From NCBI RefSeq assembly GCF_001636345.1, contig NZ_KV440945.1, forward strand, positions 3,181,354 to 3,245,353: 64,000 nt of DNA, read 5' to 3'. Made by a program: the position numbers and the translations under genes. This DNA comes from Cytobacillus gottheilii. Lineage in GTDB: Bacteria; Bacillota; Bacilli; Bacillales; Cytobacillaceae. Of this stretch, positions 1 to 8,101 are shown piece after piece. The notes under the pieces are model-generated. The model made no database searches. It was not told the origin of the DNA and saw nothing but the letters and a program-made list of their open reading frames with translations. Within the stretch, counting starts at the first letter, position 1, and every line of letters begins with the position of its first letter.

Positions 1-279
1 GATGTCATTTCCGCGGATTTTACACATTTGATCATCTGTAAGTGTAACTAAATCCTGTCCATTAAATAGAATTTGACCATCAACAATTTTACCTGGCGGA
101 CTAGGAATGAGCCGCATAATGGAGAGAGATGTAATACTTTTTCCAGAACCGGATTCTCCAACAAGTGCTACTGTTTCTCCTTTTTGGATTGTTAAATCAA
201 CACCATCAACGGCTGGAATATTGGCCTTTTTTTTCATAAAGTGTGTTTTTAAATTTTTGAGTTCTAATAGTGCTGTCAT
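1..279 (-). CDS. appD: Oligopeptide ABC transporter ATP-binding protein, AppD/OppD family (5' part only)
   Basis: Only the first 93 codons lie in the window; the gene runs off the left edge. The visible N-terminus has a typical ABC start (LLELKNLKTHF), then the Walker A motif GESGSGKS at about residues 40-47 and the Opp/Dpp-type stretch ITSLSIMRLIP. In the family this ATPase works with a partner ATPase, two permeases and a lipoprotein to import oligopeptides. The start is the ATG ending at 279, preceded by a GGGGG ribosome site. In B. subtilis appD lies next to yjaZ and fabF, as here, so AppD is preferred over OppD or DppD. The signature and Walker B motifs are outside the window. Confidence 0.78.
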   Translation of the reverse strand, partial: MTALLELKNLKTHFMKKKANIPAVDGVDLTIQKGETVALVGESGSGKSITSLSIMRLIPSPPGKIVDGQILFNGQDLVTLTDDQMCKIRGNDI

Positions 280-520
280 AATATCCCCCGTCCATCTTTA
301 AAAAATAGACTCCGATAAATATATTAAAATAGCGTTTTTCTATTTTTTAGAATATATTAATTTCGGAAATTTTCAGATTAATTATCTGTATATTATTACA
401 AAAACATTACGAGTTCAAGAAGTTTTTTTAAAATTATTCTTTTTTGATTAATTTAAAATAAATTTATTATTAAATACATTGCAAATAAACCAATAATGAC
501 AACGCTTTCCAGATTAAATA

Positions 521-550
521 AAAAAGGAGAATATTTTCATTCTCCTTTTT
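521..550 (-). terminator. Intrinsic terminator of yjaZ
   Basis: A 12-bp perfect stem (521-532 with 539-550, loop of 6) ends in a T run on the minus strand, just after the yjaZ stop codon. The interval 280-520 is very AT-rich and holds the upstream region of appD; I cannot fix a single promoter there. Confidence 0.8.
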
Positions 551-556
551 GGTATA

Positions 557-1285
557 TTACTCAAATGCTTCTGTGTCAGCATTCCAAGCAGATATAAATT
601 CATCAGTAGGTTTTGTAAGGGAATCTGACAAGGTAATTTGATTATTTTCTGCATATTTACAAATAATTACATAACCAGCTGCATATCCAAGCATGTCTGG
701 CACATTTCTTTTTCCAAATAATACATGATCATGAAGCCTTTCTTTTTTCTTCTTCGTTAAATATGGTTTAATAAACTGTTTCCAATAGGCTTCAATTTCT
801 TTTTCCGTATAATATGTGCACCAGTCAGAAACATAATCTTCACCGCAGCAGATCTTTACTGTGTGTTCTGCCAAACCCTCTAATACAATGGAATCCAGCA
901 GGGTATACTCGGAAACTGCTTTCTTTAATTTATTCATTCTGCAGACATGATGGTATTCATGTACGAATAAAGCTTCAAGTTCTTTGGGGTCTTCTGCAGG
1001 CGATAAAAAGAGAAAAACTTTATCTTTAAAAGAAACGCCTGACTTTCCAAGCTGATGTCTCACAAAAAGGGATTGCTTTGCTTCAACAGGAAAAATATAA
1101 ATGGGGATATCTGGTCCATTCCATTTCCTTTGATACATTTTAAATAGCTCATTCACCTGAAGCCATACATCTTGTTTTTGCAATTTCTGAACATAATCAT
1201 AGGTTTTGCGGTTAGGAGTATACATGCCAAAGCTCTTTAAGTACTGATATAGCTTTTCAGGCTCATCTTCATGAAAAAGCGGCAT
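557..1285 (-). CDS. yjaZ: YjaZ, DUF2268 zinc-metalloprotease-like protein (start region out of frame)
   Basis: DUF2268 protein with the zinc-protease motif HEYHH at about residues 108-112, followed by an acidic residue further on (VLEGLAEH) that could be the third ligand. Its substrate is unknown and a cytoplasmic location is likely, as no signal peptide is seen. The first ATG of the frame is at 1285, but it lacks a ribosome site. A good one (AAAGGAG, 1366-1372) lies upstream with a TTG at 1354-1356 at correct spacing. Codons from 1351 down to 1286 are open in the YjaZ frame and read IINTSEWLEQHF, which looks like the true N-terminus, but that TTG is one base out of frame. See findings. It sits downstream of fabF as in B. 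subtilis. Confidence 0.8.
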   Translation of the reverse strand: MPLFHEDEPEKLYQYLKSFGMYTPNRKTYDYVQKLQKQDVWLQVNELFKMYQRKWNGPDIPIYIFPVEAKQSLFVRHQLGKSGVSFKDKVFLFLSPAEDPKELEALFVHEYHHVCRMNKLKKAVSEYTLLDSIVLEGLAEHTVKICCGEDYVSDWCTYYTEKEIEAYWKQFIKPYLTKKKKERLHDHVLFGKRNVPDMLGYAAGYVIICKYAENNQITLSDSLTKPTDEFISAWNADTEAFE

Positions 1286-1434
1286 AATCTTTTTGATGAT
1301 GTCTAATGGTTTATCAAAATGCTGTTCCAGCCATTCACTGGTGTTTATAATCCCAAGTCAATCGTCTCCTTTACTTTCCTCATTCAATAGGTTATGAAAG
1401 AACGAATGTCTTGGTTCGTGTGTGCCATTTATGC

Positions 1435-1471
1435 AAAAAAGCTGACTCCCATTTTCAATGGAGTCAGCTTT
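1435..1471 (-). terminator. Intrinsic terminator of fabHF
   Basis: A 12-bp stem (1438-1449 with 1460-1471) is followed on the minus strand by a T run, 10 bases after the fabF stop codon. It separates the fab operon from yjaZ. Confidence 0.85.
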
Positions 1472-1480
1472 CGTTTATTT

Positions 1481-2719
1481 TTAACTAAATTTCTTAAAGA
1501 CGATGGTTGCGTTATGGCCGCCAAATCCTAGTGAATTACTCATAGCTGCTTTAATTTCTTTTTCTCTTGCCTGGTTTGGCACATAATCTAAATCGCACTC
1601 TGGGTCAGGTGTTTCGTAATTAATGGTAGGAGGAAGAATGTTTTCCTTCATTGCCATCAGTGTGAAAATAGCTTCAACACCGCCAGCTGCTCCTAATAAA
1701 TGGCCAGTCATTGATTTTGTAGAACTTACAGCAAGTTTATAAGCATGGTCTCCAAACACTTCTTTAATGGCTAATGTTTCGAATTTATCGTTATAATCTG
1801 TGCTTGTTCCATGGGCATTAATATAATCGATATCTTCTGGAGTTAAGCCTCCATCATTAATTGCCATTTTCATCGCTCGTGCTCCGCCTTCTCCGCCTGG
1901 CGCAGGAGCTGTTATATGATATGCGTCGCCAGTTGCGCCATACCCAACAATTTCTGCGTAAATTTCCGCTCCTCGTGCTAATGCATGCTCCATTTCCTCT
2001 AGTACAAGGATTCCGGCACCTTCTCCTATAACAAACCCGTCACGATTTTTATCAAACGGTCTGCTCGCTGTCTGTGGATCTGGATTCGTTGATAAAGCAG
2101 TATTTGCACAAAAACCGGCAACAGACATCCTTGTAATTGGTGCTTCTGCACCTCCAGTGATCATGGCATCAGCATCTCCGCGCTGTATGACCTTAAAGGC
2201 ATCTCCGATTGAATTTGTACCTGTTGCACATGCTGTTACGGTACAAGAGTTAAAGCCTTTTGCACCTAATGTAATAGAAACCTGCCCTGTTGCCATATCT
2301 GGTATCATCATTGGAACAAAAAATGGGCTGACTCTGCGGTATCCGCGATTTAAAAAGGTTTCAAACTGATTTTCAAATGTTTCCATTCCGCCAATCCCTG
2401 AACCAATCCATACCCCAATACGTTCCGCATTCTGATCATTGATTTCAAGCTTAGCATCCTCTACAGCCATTAATGAAGCTGCAATGGCATAATGGGTAAA
2501 CCTATCCATTTTACGTGCATCTTTACGATCTATAAATTCTTCAGCATTAAAATCTTTTACTTCTGCTGCTACCTTTGCTGGATATTCATCTGCATTTAAC
2601 CTCGTTAATGGTCCGACACCTGATTTACCTTCTTTAACATTACCCCAAGATGTCTGTGCATTATTCCCGAGTGGTGTTACAGCACCAATTCCCGTAACGA
2701 CAACTCTCCTCTTGTTCAT
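1481..2719 (-). CDS. fabF: Beta-ketoacyl-ACP synthase II (FabF)
   Basis: Condensing enzyme of type II fatty acid synthesis; it joins malonyl-ACP to a growing acyl-ACP in the cytoplasm. The 412-residue length is normal for the family. The Cys-His-His triad is visible: Cys164 in TACATGTNS, His303 in [11 protein letters not shown] and His340 in [15 protein letters not shown], with the conserved Lys335. The start is the ATG at 2719, although a second ATG lies 8 bases downstream out of frame; an AAAGGGGCGG ribosome site precedes it. It lies 39 bases after fabH and ends at a strong terminator, so the two form one operon, as in B. subtilis, most likely under FapR. Confidence 0.97.
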   Translation of the reverse strand: MNKRRVVVTGIGAVTPLGNNAQTSWGNVKEGKSGVGPLTRLNADEYPAKVAAEVKDFNAEEFIDRKDARKMDRFTHYAIAASLMAVEDAKLEINDQNAERIGVWIGSGIGGMETFENQFETFLNRGYRRVSPFFVPMMIPDMATGQVSITLGAKGFNSCTVTACATGTNSIGDAFKVIQRGDADAMITGGAEAPITRMSVAGFCANTALSTNPDPQTASRPFDKNRDGFVIGEGAGILVLEEMEHALARGAEIYAEIVGYGATGDAYHITAPAPGGEGGARAMKMAINDGGLTPEDIDYINAHGTSTDYNDKFETLAIKEVFGDHAYKLAVSSTKSMTGHLLGAAGGVEAIFTLMAMKENILPPTINYETPDPECDLDYVPNQAREKEIKAAMSNSLGFGGHNATIVFKKFS

Positions 2720-2758
2720 AAATCATACCGCCCCTTTAAATGTTATTGTGATTAAAAT

Positions 2759-3691
2759 TTATCTTCCCCAGCGAAGTGCAATTGCACCCCATGTTAAACC
2801 GCCGCCAAAACCGACCATAACAATCAGATCGTCATCTTTAATTTTTCCGGCCTCCAGCTCTTCTACCATTGCAATGGGAATAGAGGAAGCAGAGGTATTT
2901 CCGTATTTTTCAACGGTCATTGACATTTTTTCAACCGGCAGGTCAAGGCGTTGACGAGCAGCTTCCATAATTCTTATATTAGCCTGATGAGGGATTAAAA
3001 AGTCAACATCTTCCTTTGATAATCCTGCTTTTTCTAAGACATTAATACAGCTTTCACCCATTTGTCTTACTGCAAATTTGAAGACCTCTCGGCCATTCAT
3101 AACAATATTCTCATCTTGGTAAAGGTACTTTCCGCCAGATCCATCAGCTCCCAGTTCAAAAGATAAAATTCCTCTTCCTTCTGACACCGGTCCCATTACT
3201 GCTGCACCTGCTCCATCTCCAAATAAGACAGCTGTATTCCTGTCATCCCAATCTGTAATTTTAGAAAGTTTCTCTACACCGACAACTAGGACGTATTTAT
3301 AGGCGTTAGTCTTAATGAATTGCTGCGCTGTGATCATGCCATACATAAACCCAGCACATGCTGCACTAAGATCCATAGCTGCAGCTTTTTTAGCACCAAG
3401 CCGTTCCTGCAGCATGCATGCTACACTTGGAAAAGGCTGATCTGGTGTTACTGTCGCTACAAGAATCAAATCAAGTTCTTCCGCTGTTATATTCGCATTT
3501 TTTAATGCTTCTACTGCAGATTGGTAAGCTAAATCAGACGTATCTGTCTGATCATCAGCGATCCTTCTTTCACGAATACCTGTGCGTGTTCGGATCCACT
3601 CATCAGATGTATCTACCATCTTTTCAAGATCACTATTTGTTAAAATTTTTTCAGGTAATGCTCTGCCGAGACCTAGTACACCTGCATTCAT
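2759..3691 (-). CDS. fabH: Beta-ketoacyl-ACP synthase III (FabH)
   Basis: Starts fatty acid synthesis by condensing a short acyl-CoA with malonyl-ACP. With the start at 3691 the protein has 310 residues, and the catalytic Cys112 ([10 protein letters not shown]), His235 (IPHQANIR) and Asn265 ([10 protein letters not shown]) fall at their usual family positions. An ATG nine codons further upstream exists (3718), but [10 protein letters not shown] matches the usual FabH beginning and is preceded by GGGAGTGG. It is first in the operon with fabF, downstream of a FapR-type operator. Bacillus often has two FabH proteins (FabHA/FabHB); by position this corresponds to FabHA. Confidence 0.96.
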   Translation of the reverse strand: MNAGVLGLGRALPEKILTNSDLEKMVDTSDEWIRTRTGIRERRIADDQTDTSDLAYQSAVEALKNANITAEELDLILVATVTPDQPFPSVACMLQERLGAKKAAAMDLSAACAGFMYGMITAQQFIKTNAYKYVLVVGVEKLSKITDWDDRNTAVLFGDGAGAAVMGPVSEGRGILSFELGADGSGGKYLYQDENIVMNGREVFKFAVRQMGESCINVLEKAGLSKEDVDFLIPHQANIRIMEAARQRLDLPVEKMSMTVEKYGNTSASSIPIAMVEELEAGKIKDDDLIVMVGFGGGLTWGAIALRWGR

Positions 3692-3747
3692 ATTTTCCAC
3701 TCCCAACATAATGGTCATTGCAATCCAATATTTAATATTATTATCAA

Positions 3748-3776
3748 TTATTATGACTTGGTACTAATTTTATCAA
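3748..3776 (-). promoter_or_regulatory. fabHF promoter with FapR-type operator
   Basis: On the minus strand a -35 TTGATA (3771-3776) and a -10 TAATAA (3748-3753) are 17 bp apart. The spacer contains an interrupted inverted repeat, TTAGTACC-AAG-TCATAA (about 3750-3768), that resembles the operator of FapR, the malonyl-CoA-sensing repressor of lipid synthesis. The overlap of operator and promoter explains how repression would work. FapR itself is not in the window. Confidence 0.72.
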
Positions 3777-3970
3777 AAATAGGGCCACTTTTGCAACTAA
3801 TTGATATGAATGTCCATACACTTTGAAATTAAACACATATACTATGACTAAAAGAAGATCTGTATGTAGAATTCTTTAAAACCTTTTATATATTTTTAGT
3901 TTGTGCTGTTTTCGATTATTTCAGACTCATTCTAGTAAAAAGCAATGAGTGTAGGCGGGGGGAGACTCAA

Positions 3971-4288
3971 GTGAGTGATAAAGACAAAGAATTTAGACAG
4001 GACCCTTTCTCTCAGTTAATGTTTGGGAGCAATAGACAAGAGCGTTCTGTAAAGCAGGACTGGATTTTAGGCAGAAGAAAAGCTGAAGACATAGAGTTTA
4101 AAGAGGATAAAGAGGATAAAGACGTTAATAGCGCTGCACAGCAAAAGATTGAACAGATCCTTGAAAATGTTGATTTGGATGGGCTAATGAATAATCTTGG
4201 CACATTGATGTCATCTGTTGGTGAATTGAAGCCATTGATGAAAAAAGCCGGGCCGCTACTGCAAAAGTTTTTAAATAAAAAAGACTAA
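3971..4288 (+). CDS. Small charged hypothetical protein between fabH and comZ
   Basis: A 105-residue hydrophilic protein, read from a GTG start behind a GGGGGGAG ribosome site. It begins with a QDPFSQLMFG segment and a DWILGRRK motif (about residues 30-37), of a kind I associate with small Bacillus proteins of unknown function. It then has an acidic-basic run (KEDKEDKD) and an amphipathic C-terminal half (EQILENVDLDGLMNNL and ELKPLMKKAGPLLQKFL) likely to form helices. No signal peptide or membrane segment is seen. It is transcribed opposite to its neighbours. B. subtilis has the small gene yjzB at about this place; I cannot say whether it is the same family. Confidence 0.7.
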   Translation: MSDKDKEFRQDPFSQLMFGSNRQERSVKQDWILGRRKAEDIEFKEDKEDKDVNSAAQQKIEQILENVDLDGLMNNLGTLMSSVGELKPLMKKAGPLLQKFLNKKD

Positions 4289-4393
4289 TCAAATCACATT
4301 TCTCCTTGAGTAAAGAGGAAACCATAAAAGCAAATATACTTCGTTGTAAGTTGTCCAGTGCCGGTTATTTTCTGCACTGCTAATGTAAAATGC

Positions 4394-4418
4394 AAAAAAA
4401 CCGGCATCAGCCGGTTTT
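4394..4418 (-). terminator. Terminator of med-comZ
   Basis: A 9-bp stem (4397-4405 with 4410-4418, loop of 4) followed by seven T on the minus strand. It overlaps the comZ stop codon. Confidence 0.85.
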
Positions 4419-4608
4419 AGTCTTCTTTTAATGCATCTTCTTTTCCTAGCTCGTACGCCTCATTCATAACTTTTGTAAATAACGACATAAATGGCTGAAT
4501 CATTTCCATAGAAAGCTCTACTCCAGCCTCTTCAAGCTGCTGCTTCGCTTCCGGTAAGTACTTCATTGCGATCGCCATAAATTCCATCGTTTTATCATTT
4601 GCTTGCAT
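4417..4608 (-). CDS. comZ: ComZ, competence protein (negative effector of comG in B. subtilis)
   Basis: A 63-residue protein whose core (AMKYLPEAKQQLEEAGVEL, then IQPFMSLFTKVMNEAYELGKEDA) matches ComZ closely. In B. subtilis ComZ lowers expression of the comG operon, which encodes the DNA-uptake pseudopilus. The start chosen is the ATG at 4608, preceded by GGAGGATC; an upstream in-frame ATG would make 73 residues but lacks a ribosome site and overlaps med. Only 16 bases separate it from med, so both are cotranscribed. It ends in a terminator that overlaps its stop codon. Confidence 0.92.
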   Translation of the reverse strand: MQANDKTMEFMAIAMKYLPEAKQQLEEAGVELSMEMIQPFMSLFTKVMNEAYELGKEDALKED

Positions 4609-4624
4609 AGTTAGATCCTCCGTT

Positions 4625-5593
4625 TTACTGCTGCTCATTATTTGGCAGCTTTCCTGTGCTTTTATACTGATTGATTGCTTGGTTCATTTCTTCTTTAAAA
4701 ACTTGATCCACCACTGGACTAAACTTACCTAATGAAATGACATCATCTTGAAAATCAAAAGATAAATTCCCTGATGGCAGCTCTCCATTGTTAAACTTAT
4801 CAGCAACAAGCTCATATAAGACATCGACATGCTGAATGGTACTTGTTAACACCGTTGATTCCCCAAGATCACTCTGATCCGAGATATAACCGATCGCATA
4901 TTGCCCGTTTTCTTTTATTTTTTCGATTATCGGGACATTGTAGCCATCTCCAGCAGGGTAAATAACATCCGCACCTGTATTATTTAGCTTCCCCAGCATG
5001 ATATTGGCTGTTTCATGATCGTCCCAGCCTCCGACGTATTCTATTTTAACATTAACATCTTTATTTTGGAATTTTGCGCCTTCAGCAAATCCCTTTATTT
5101 CAGGCTGCCATTCAAAAGCCGCCAACACGCCAACCGTATTTGTTTTTGTCATATGACCCGCGACCATTCCACCGAAAAACCCCATTGCGTATCCTTCAAA
5201 TCCCAGGCTTGTCGTATTCTTGTTTTTTGCATCACCATTAAAGCTGACAAACTGTATATGAGGATAGTCTTCGGAAAAATCATTAAAATATTCAGCATAC
5301 TCATTTCCATGCCCAAAAATAAGGTTGACACCTTTTTGATCAAATTCCTCTACTGCACGCTGGACGATCGCTGCAGAGTTCATCCCCTCTTTATAATAAA
5401 CCTCAATATTATAATGAGATTGAATCTTTAGCATTCCTTTATAGCCTTTTGTTCCCCATACTTGATCGTTCACTGTGTCAGGCACTAATAAACCAGCCTT
5501 CTGCAATGTTCCTGGCGACATAGCCTGTCCGCATGAAGATAAAAAAATAAGGCACAAAAGAAGGAACCCGAATTTCTTGAATAAAAGATGCAT
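4625..5593 (-). CDS. med: Med, Bmp-family lipoprotein, positive effector of comK
   Basis: A lipoprotein of 322 residues with a signal peptide and lipobox LSSC (Cys21), followed by a periplasmic-binding-protein-like fold of the Bmp/PnrA family (VWGTKGYKGM, FGHGNEYAEYF, PAGDGYNVPIIE, GYISDQSD). The family usually binds nucleosides; B. subtilis Med instead raises comK expression and so promotes competence, by an unclear route. It forms an operon with comZ. A plausible promoter is at 5668-5696. Membrane-anchored on the outside of the cell. I see no truncation. Confidence 0.9.
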   Translation of the reverse strand: MHLLFKKFGFLLLCLIFLSSCGQAMSPGTLQKAGLLVPDTVNDQVWGTKGYKGMLKIQSHYNIEVYYKEGMNSAAIVQRAVEEFDQKGVNLIFGHGNEYAEYFNDFSEDYPHIQFVSFNGDAKNKNTTSLGFEGYAMGFFGGMVAGHMTKTNTVGVLAAFEWQPEIKGFAEGAKFQNKDVNVKIEYVGGWDDHETANIMLGKLNNTGADVIYPAGDGYNVPIIEKIKENGQYAIGYISDQSDLGESTVLTSTIQHVDVLYELVADKFNNGELPSGNLSFDFQDDVISLGKFSPVVDQVFKEEMNQAINQYKSTGKLPNNEQQ

Positions 5594-5667
5594 CTCTTCT
5601 TTCTCCGCCTCTCATTTGGAAAGCTGCAAAACTTTCAATCTAGGTGAAATTTTCCTGCACTAGTCCT

Positions 5668-5696
5668 ATTTTACCTTGCTATGACGCTGTTTGAAA
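5668..5696 (-). promoter_or_regulatory. Putative med promoter
   Basis: On the minus strand TTTCAA (5691-5696) and TAAAAT (5668-5673) are separated by 17 bp, about 75 bases before the med start. A housekeeping sigma-A type promoter is the simplest reading. Confidence 0.5.
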
Positions 5697-5764
5697 AGAT
5701 TTTTTTCCAATATCACTTATACAGGCTTCTTTATACTTGATTTTTCACTGCAGAGTATGCACAG

Positions 5765-6577
5765 CTATATACGGTTGAATACAATATGTTGCTTCTGTTT
5801 TTTTATGCCCTCACATTTCTCTTCATCGGATTCGATTTCATAAATGTGCAGGTGTTCTGGAAGCTTTGCTTCTCTCTCTGTATTTCGAATGTATTCTTTT
5901 TCAATCTCTAAGAGTGCAGCACAGTGCTGCCATTGCCCAGCAATCTTATTTCGAACGAACCAATCTCCAGATGATCCTTTTTCGAAGATATCCAATATCG
6001 CCTTAATGGTATACTGAACATAAATAGCATCCTCTTGCCATTCGCGGCCACTGATCGTTAAAGTGCCAGCTTGATCTGCTTTTTTTAAACATGCCTGTTG
6101 AAAGGCAAATTCTTCAGGCTGCCATTCACCATAAATAGTCGGCAAAAAGATGAAACATAACTTATTTTCGTGTTCCTTAAAAGCTTCTTTTATTTCTGAC
6201 TTGCAGATATCTTGATTTATCTCCATCTGAACTGGCAATAATAGCGTAATCTCTGTATCTGCTCCTGCCGCACTTTTTGCATGTTCTATCCATTTGCCAT
6301 ACATCTCTTTAATTCTTTTCGTGTCATTGCGCAAGTACAAACTATAAAAGTCAAAAAAAATGTGTTTTGGCACCTCGCTGCCAAATGGTTCTTTTAAGTC
6401 ATCCCATTCTAAGAAGTTTGCATTTCTCCCTAGCTCAAGACGCTTGTTTTCAAGCATATCATCAGCGATTAAGTCTGATCTTACTGATGATATGCTATAA
6501 CCTTCATCAAGCAGCCCTTTAGTGAGATGAAAACCAATAAAATCAAAACCGCCATATATGATTACTGAATCATTCAT
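5765..6577 (-). CDS. yjaV: YjaV-like protein with NAD(P)-binding-type N-terminus
   Basis: A protein of 270 residues. The start at 6577 is preceded by GGGAGGAT; a longer frame begins at 6619 without a ribosome site. The first residues, VIIYGGFDFIGFHLTKGLLDEGYSI, resemble the Rossmann beginning of nucleotide-sugar epimerases (GxxGFIGxxL), but the glycine pattern is degraded to GGFDFIG. The YxxxK catalytic pair is not obvious, so enzymatic activity is doubtful. By place (between med and yjaU) it corresponds to B. subtilis yjaV, which is uncharacterised. Likely cytoplasmic. Confidence 0.7.
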   Translation of the reverse strand: MNDSVIIYGGFDFIGFHLTKGLLDEGYSISSVRSDLIADDMLENKRLELGRNANFLEWDDLKEPFGSEVPKHIFFDFYSLYLRNDTKRIKEMYGKWIEHAKSAAGADTEITLLLPVQMEINQDICKSEIKEAFKEHENKLCFIFLPTIYGEWQPEEFAFQQACLKKADQAGTLTISGREWQEDAIYVQYTIKAILDIFEKGSSGDWFVRNKIAGQWQHCAALLEIEKEYIRNTEREAKLPEHLHIYEIESDEEKCEGIKKQKQHIVFNRI

Positions 6578-6622
6578 ATAAATCCTCCCAAGTACATCCT
6601 TACTGTAGCGTATGCACAAGAT

Positions 6623-7363
6623 TCACAGCACTTTCTCATATTTTTTAAAAAAACCGATCATTTGCGTCCCCATCAGCTGCATTTTCTCAGGAACAATATA
6701 ATAGACGGATATCGGCGCTTCTTCATCCTTCCATTTTACAGAAAGCTGTTTGAGCATATTTGATTGCTTATACGCTTTTCCCCCGGATAATACATGAATG
6801 ATTTTTACTGGTGATTTTAAGTTTTCAATTAAATATTGTTCATCATAGGTATTGACCAATTCAATGACTTTACTGCTTTCCGTTTTATATGAGGCCGCAA
6901 GTTCTTTTAATAATTTTTTATAAAAGAATTTATGTTCTTTCTCTTGGTTAAGGTGGTTTTTTACAGATAATATAGGATTAATAAATACCGCTGAACGGAT
7001 TTTGTCCCCCATCACGTCCATTAACTTTAATCCGGCCAAAGCCCCCATACCTTCTGCAATTATATGAATTTTATCATTAAGAATTTCAGTCCGTGTCACA
7101 TAACCATACAGGGTTTTCGCCATTTGAACCGCTTCATTGCTTCCCCAGTTTCTTCCGAATAAATTGGAATAAAAGATCGTATATCCTGCTTCTTCAAGTT
7201 TGTGAATTAATGCTGCTTTTCCTTCATTTTGAGTCCAAAAACTGCTGTTTTCGTCTACGAAGTGCCTTTCATCCCCGATAATTAATATACCGAAACCACT
7301 TGGCTTATCAGGGTAATGAATCATGCTCCATTCAGTATCCATCTTAAAGTTTCGGTGTTTCAT
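6623..7363 (-). CDS. yjaU: YjaU-like alpha/beta-hydrolase-related protein
   Basis: A protein of 246 residues with an alpha/beta-hydrolase layout: a beta strand GFGILIIGDE, then AGYTIFYSNLFGRNWGS, and a nucleophile-elbow-like segment IIAEGMGALAGLKL at about residues 100-113. The usual GxSxG is changed to AEGMGA, so the catalytic serine appears missing and the protein may be a non-enzymatic relative. The start at the ATG ending at 7363 is preceded by AAAAGGAG at good spacing. It is probably cotranscribed with yjaV (45-base gap). Its function is unknown in B. subtilis as well. Confidence 0.7.
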   Translation of the reverse strand: MKHRNFKMDTEWSMIHYPDKPSGFGILIIGDERHFVDENSSFWTQNEGKAALIHKLEEAGYTIFYSNLFGRNWGSNEAVQMAKTLYGYVTRTEILNDKIHIIAEGMGALAGLKLMDVMGDKIRSAVFINPILSVKNHLNQEKEHKFFYKKLLKELAASYKTESSKVIELVNTYDEQYLIENLKSPVKIIHVLSGGKAYKQSNMLKQLSVKWKDEEAPISVYYIVPEKMQLMGTQMIGFFKKYEKVL

Positions 7364-7493
7364 TTCCAAAAACTCCTTTTATTTTTCGTTCATATTCAAT
7401 GTATGCTTGGATAGTTGAATTGGAATGGGATATTACCTATTTTTGGAGAATACCAAAGCATCATTAATCTCTCAGCGGCTAGCCACTTGAGGT

Positions 7494-7775
7494 GTCGGGG
7501 CTGAGCAAGGCGCTTCCGCTTTTCTCTGTCCAGCTCCAGGCGCTAGGGGCTCGAGGTCATAAGCCATTCCAGTCAAAAGGTTAAAGAACAACCTTCTGCC
7601 TGGCCTGTCTTATGCTTGTCGCCCCTGGGCAAGCGCCTTCCGCTTTTCTCTGTCCAGCTGCAGCGCCTAGCCCCTCGAGGTCTTAAGTCAAACCTGGCAT
7701 AAGGTCAAAGTACGACCTTTTGCCAGGCTCGCCTTAAGCTTGTCGGAGCTGAGCAAGGCGCTTCCGCTTTTCTTG
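7494..7775. repeat. Tandem GC-rich palindromic repeat, three repeat cores with two hairpin units
   Basis: The 488-base gap between yjaU and yjzD contains a GC-rich element unlike its AT-rich surroundings. A core of roughly 34-42 bases, ending in CGCTTCCGCTTTTC or a near variant, occurs three times at 7494-7535, 7619-7659 and 7742-7775 (period about 124 bases). Between copies lie long inverted repeats: 7540-7550 GCGCTAGGGGC pairs roughly with GCCCCTGGGCAAGCGCC near 7621-7637, and a 14-bp near-perfect hairpin spans 7693-7727 (one mismatch). No open frame of note. It looks like an intergenic repeat family of Bacillaceae genomes; I see no other copy in this window. Confidence 0.75.
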
Positions 7776-7851
7776 CCACATTCAAGTTTATTATTTTGGG
7801 TTGTTATGGTAAGATGTAAAGGGATTCAATTATGTAAGAGGTGAACTATTG

Positions 7852-8043
7852 ATGAAGTATTTGTGGACTTTCATTTGGACATTTCTGCTTGTTCAAATGC
7901 TATCGTATGTTGCGGGTAATATGCTAGGCGCTTCTTATGATTTTCAAACTAGTGCGATCCTTGCAGTTGCAGCAACTCTATTAATTTATGTTATTCCTGC
8001 CATCATTCCAGACGAGCCTGCAGAGAAAAAAGCGATTCATTAA
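7852..8043 (+). CDS. yjzD: YjzD, small two-helix membrane protein (DUF2929)
   Basis: A 63-residue protein with two membrane segments (about residues 4-24 and 33-52) and a short charged tail. The start WTFIWTFLL is characteristic of the YjzD/DUF2929 family, found next to the same genes in B. subtilis. The function is unknown. An ATG at 7852, placed 8 bases after AGAGGTG, is preferred to the TTG directly before it. It converges with clpB across a shared terminator. Confidence 0.88.
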   Translation: MKYLWTFIWTFLLVQMLSYVAGNMLGASYDFQTSAILAVAATLLIYVIPAIIPDEPAEKKAIH

Positions 8044-8048
8044 TTGTT

Positions 8049-8086
8049 AAAATATCGTCAGCCTGTTTTCAGGCTGACGATATTTT
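8049..8086. terminator. Bidirectional terminator between yjzD and clpB
   Basis: A perfect 17-bp stem (8049-8065 with 8070-8086, loop TTTT) with A and T runs on both sides, between the convergent yjzD and clpB. Confidence 0.9.
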
Positions 8087-8101
8087 ATTTGATAAGATTT
8101 T

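Noticed and set aside
4330..4382. Terminator of the small gene at 3971
   Set aside because: A 6-bp CAGTGC/GCACTG repeat with a 12-base loop and no T run is too weak to call.
5015..5431. A 138-codon open frame on the plus strand opposite med
   Set aside because: It overlaps the conserved med coding region; composition is that of an antisense shadow.
7494..7775. A CRISPR array
   Set aside because: Three repeats with a period of about 124 bases, which themselves contain long palindromes, and no cas genes nearby do not fit a CRISPR array.
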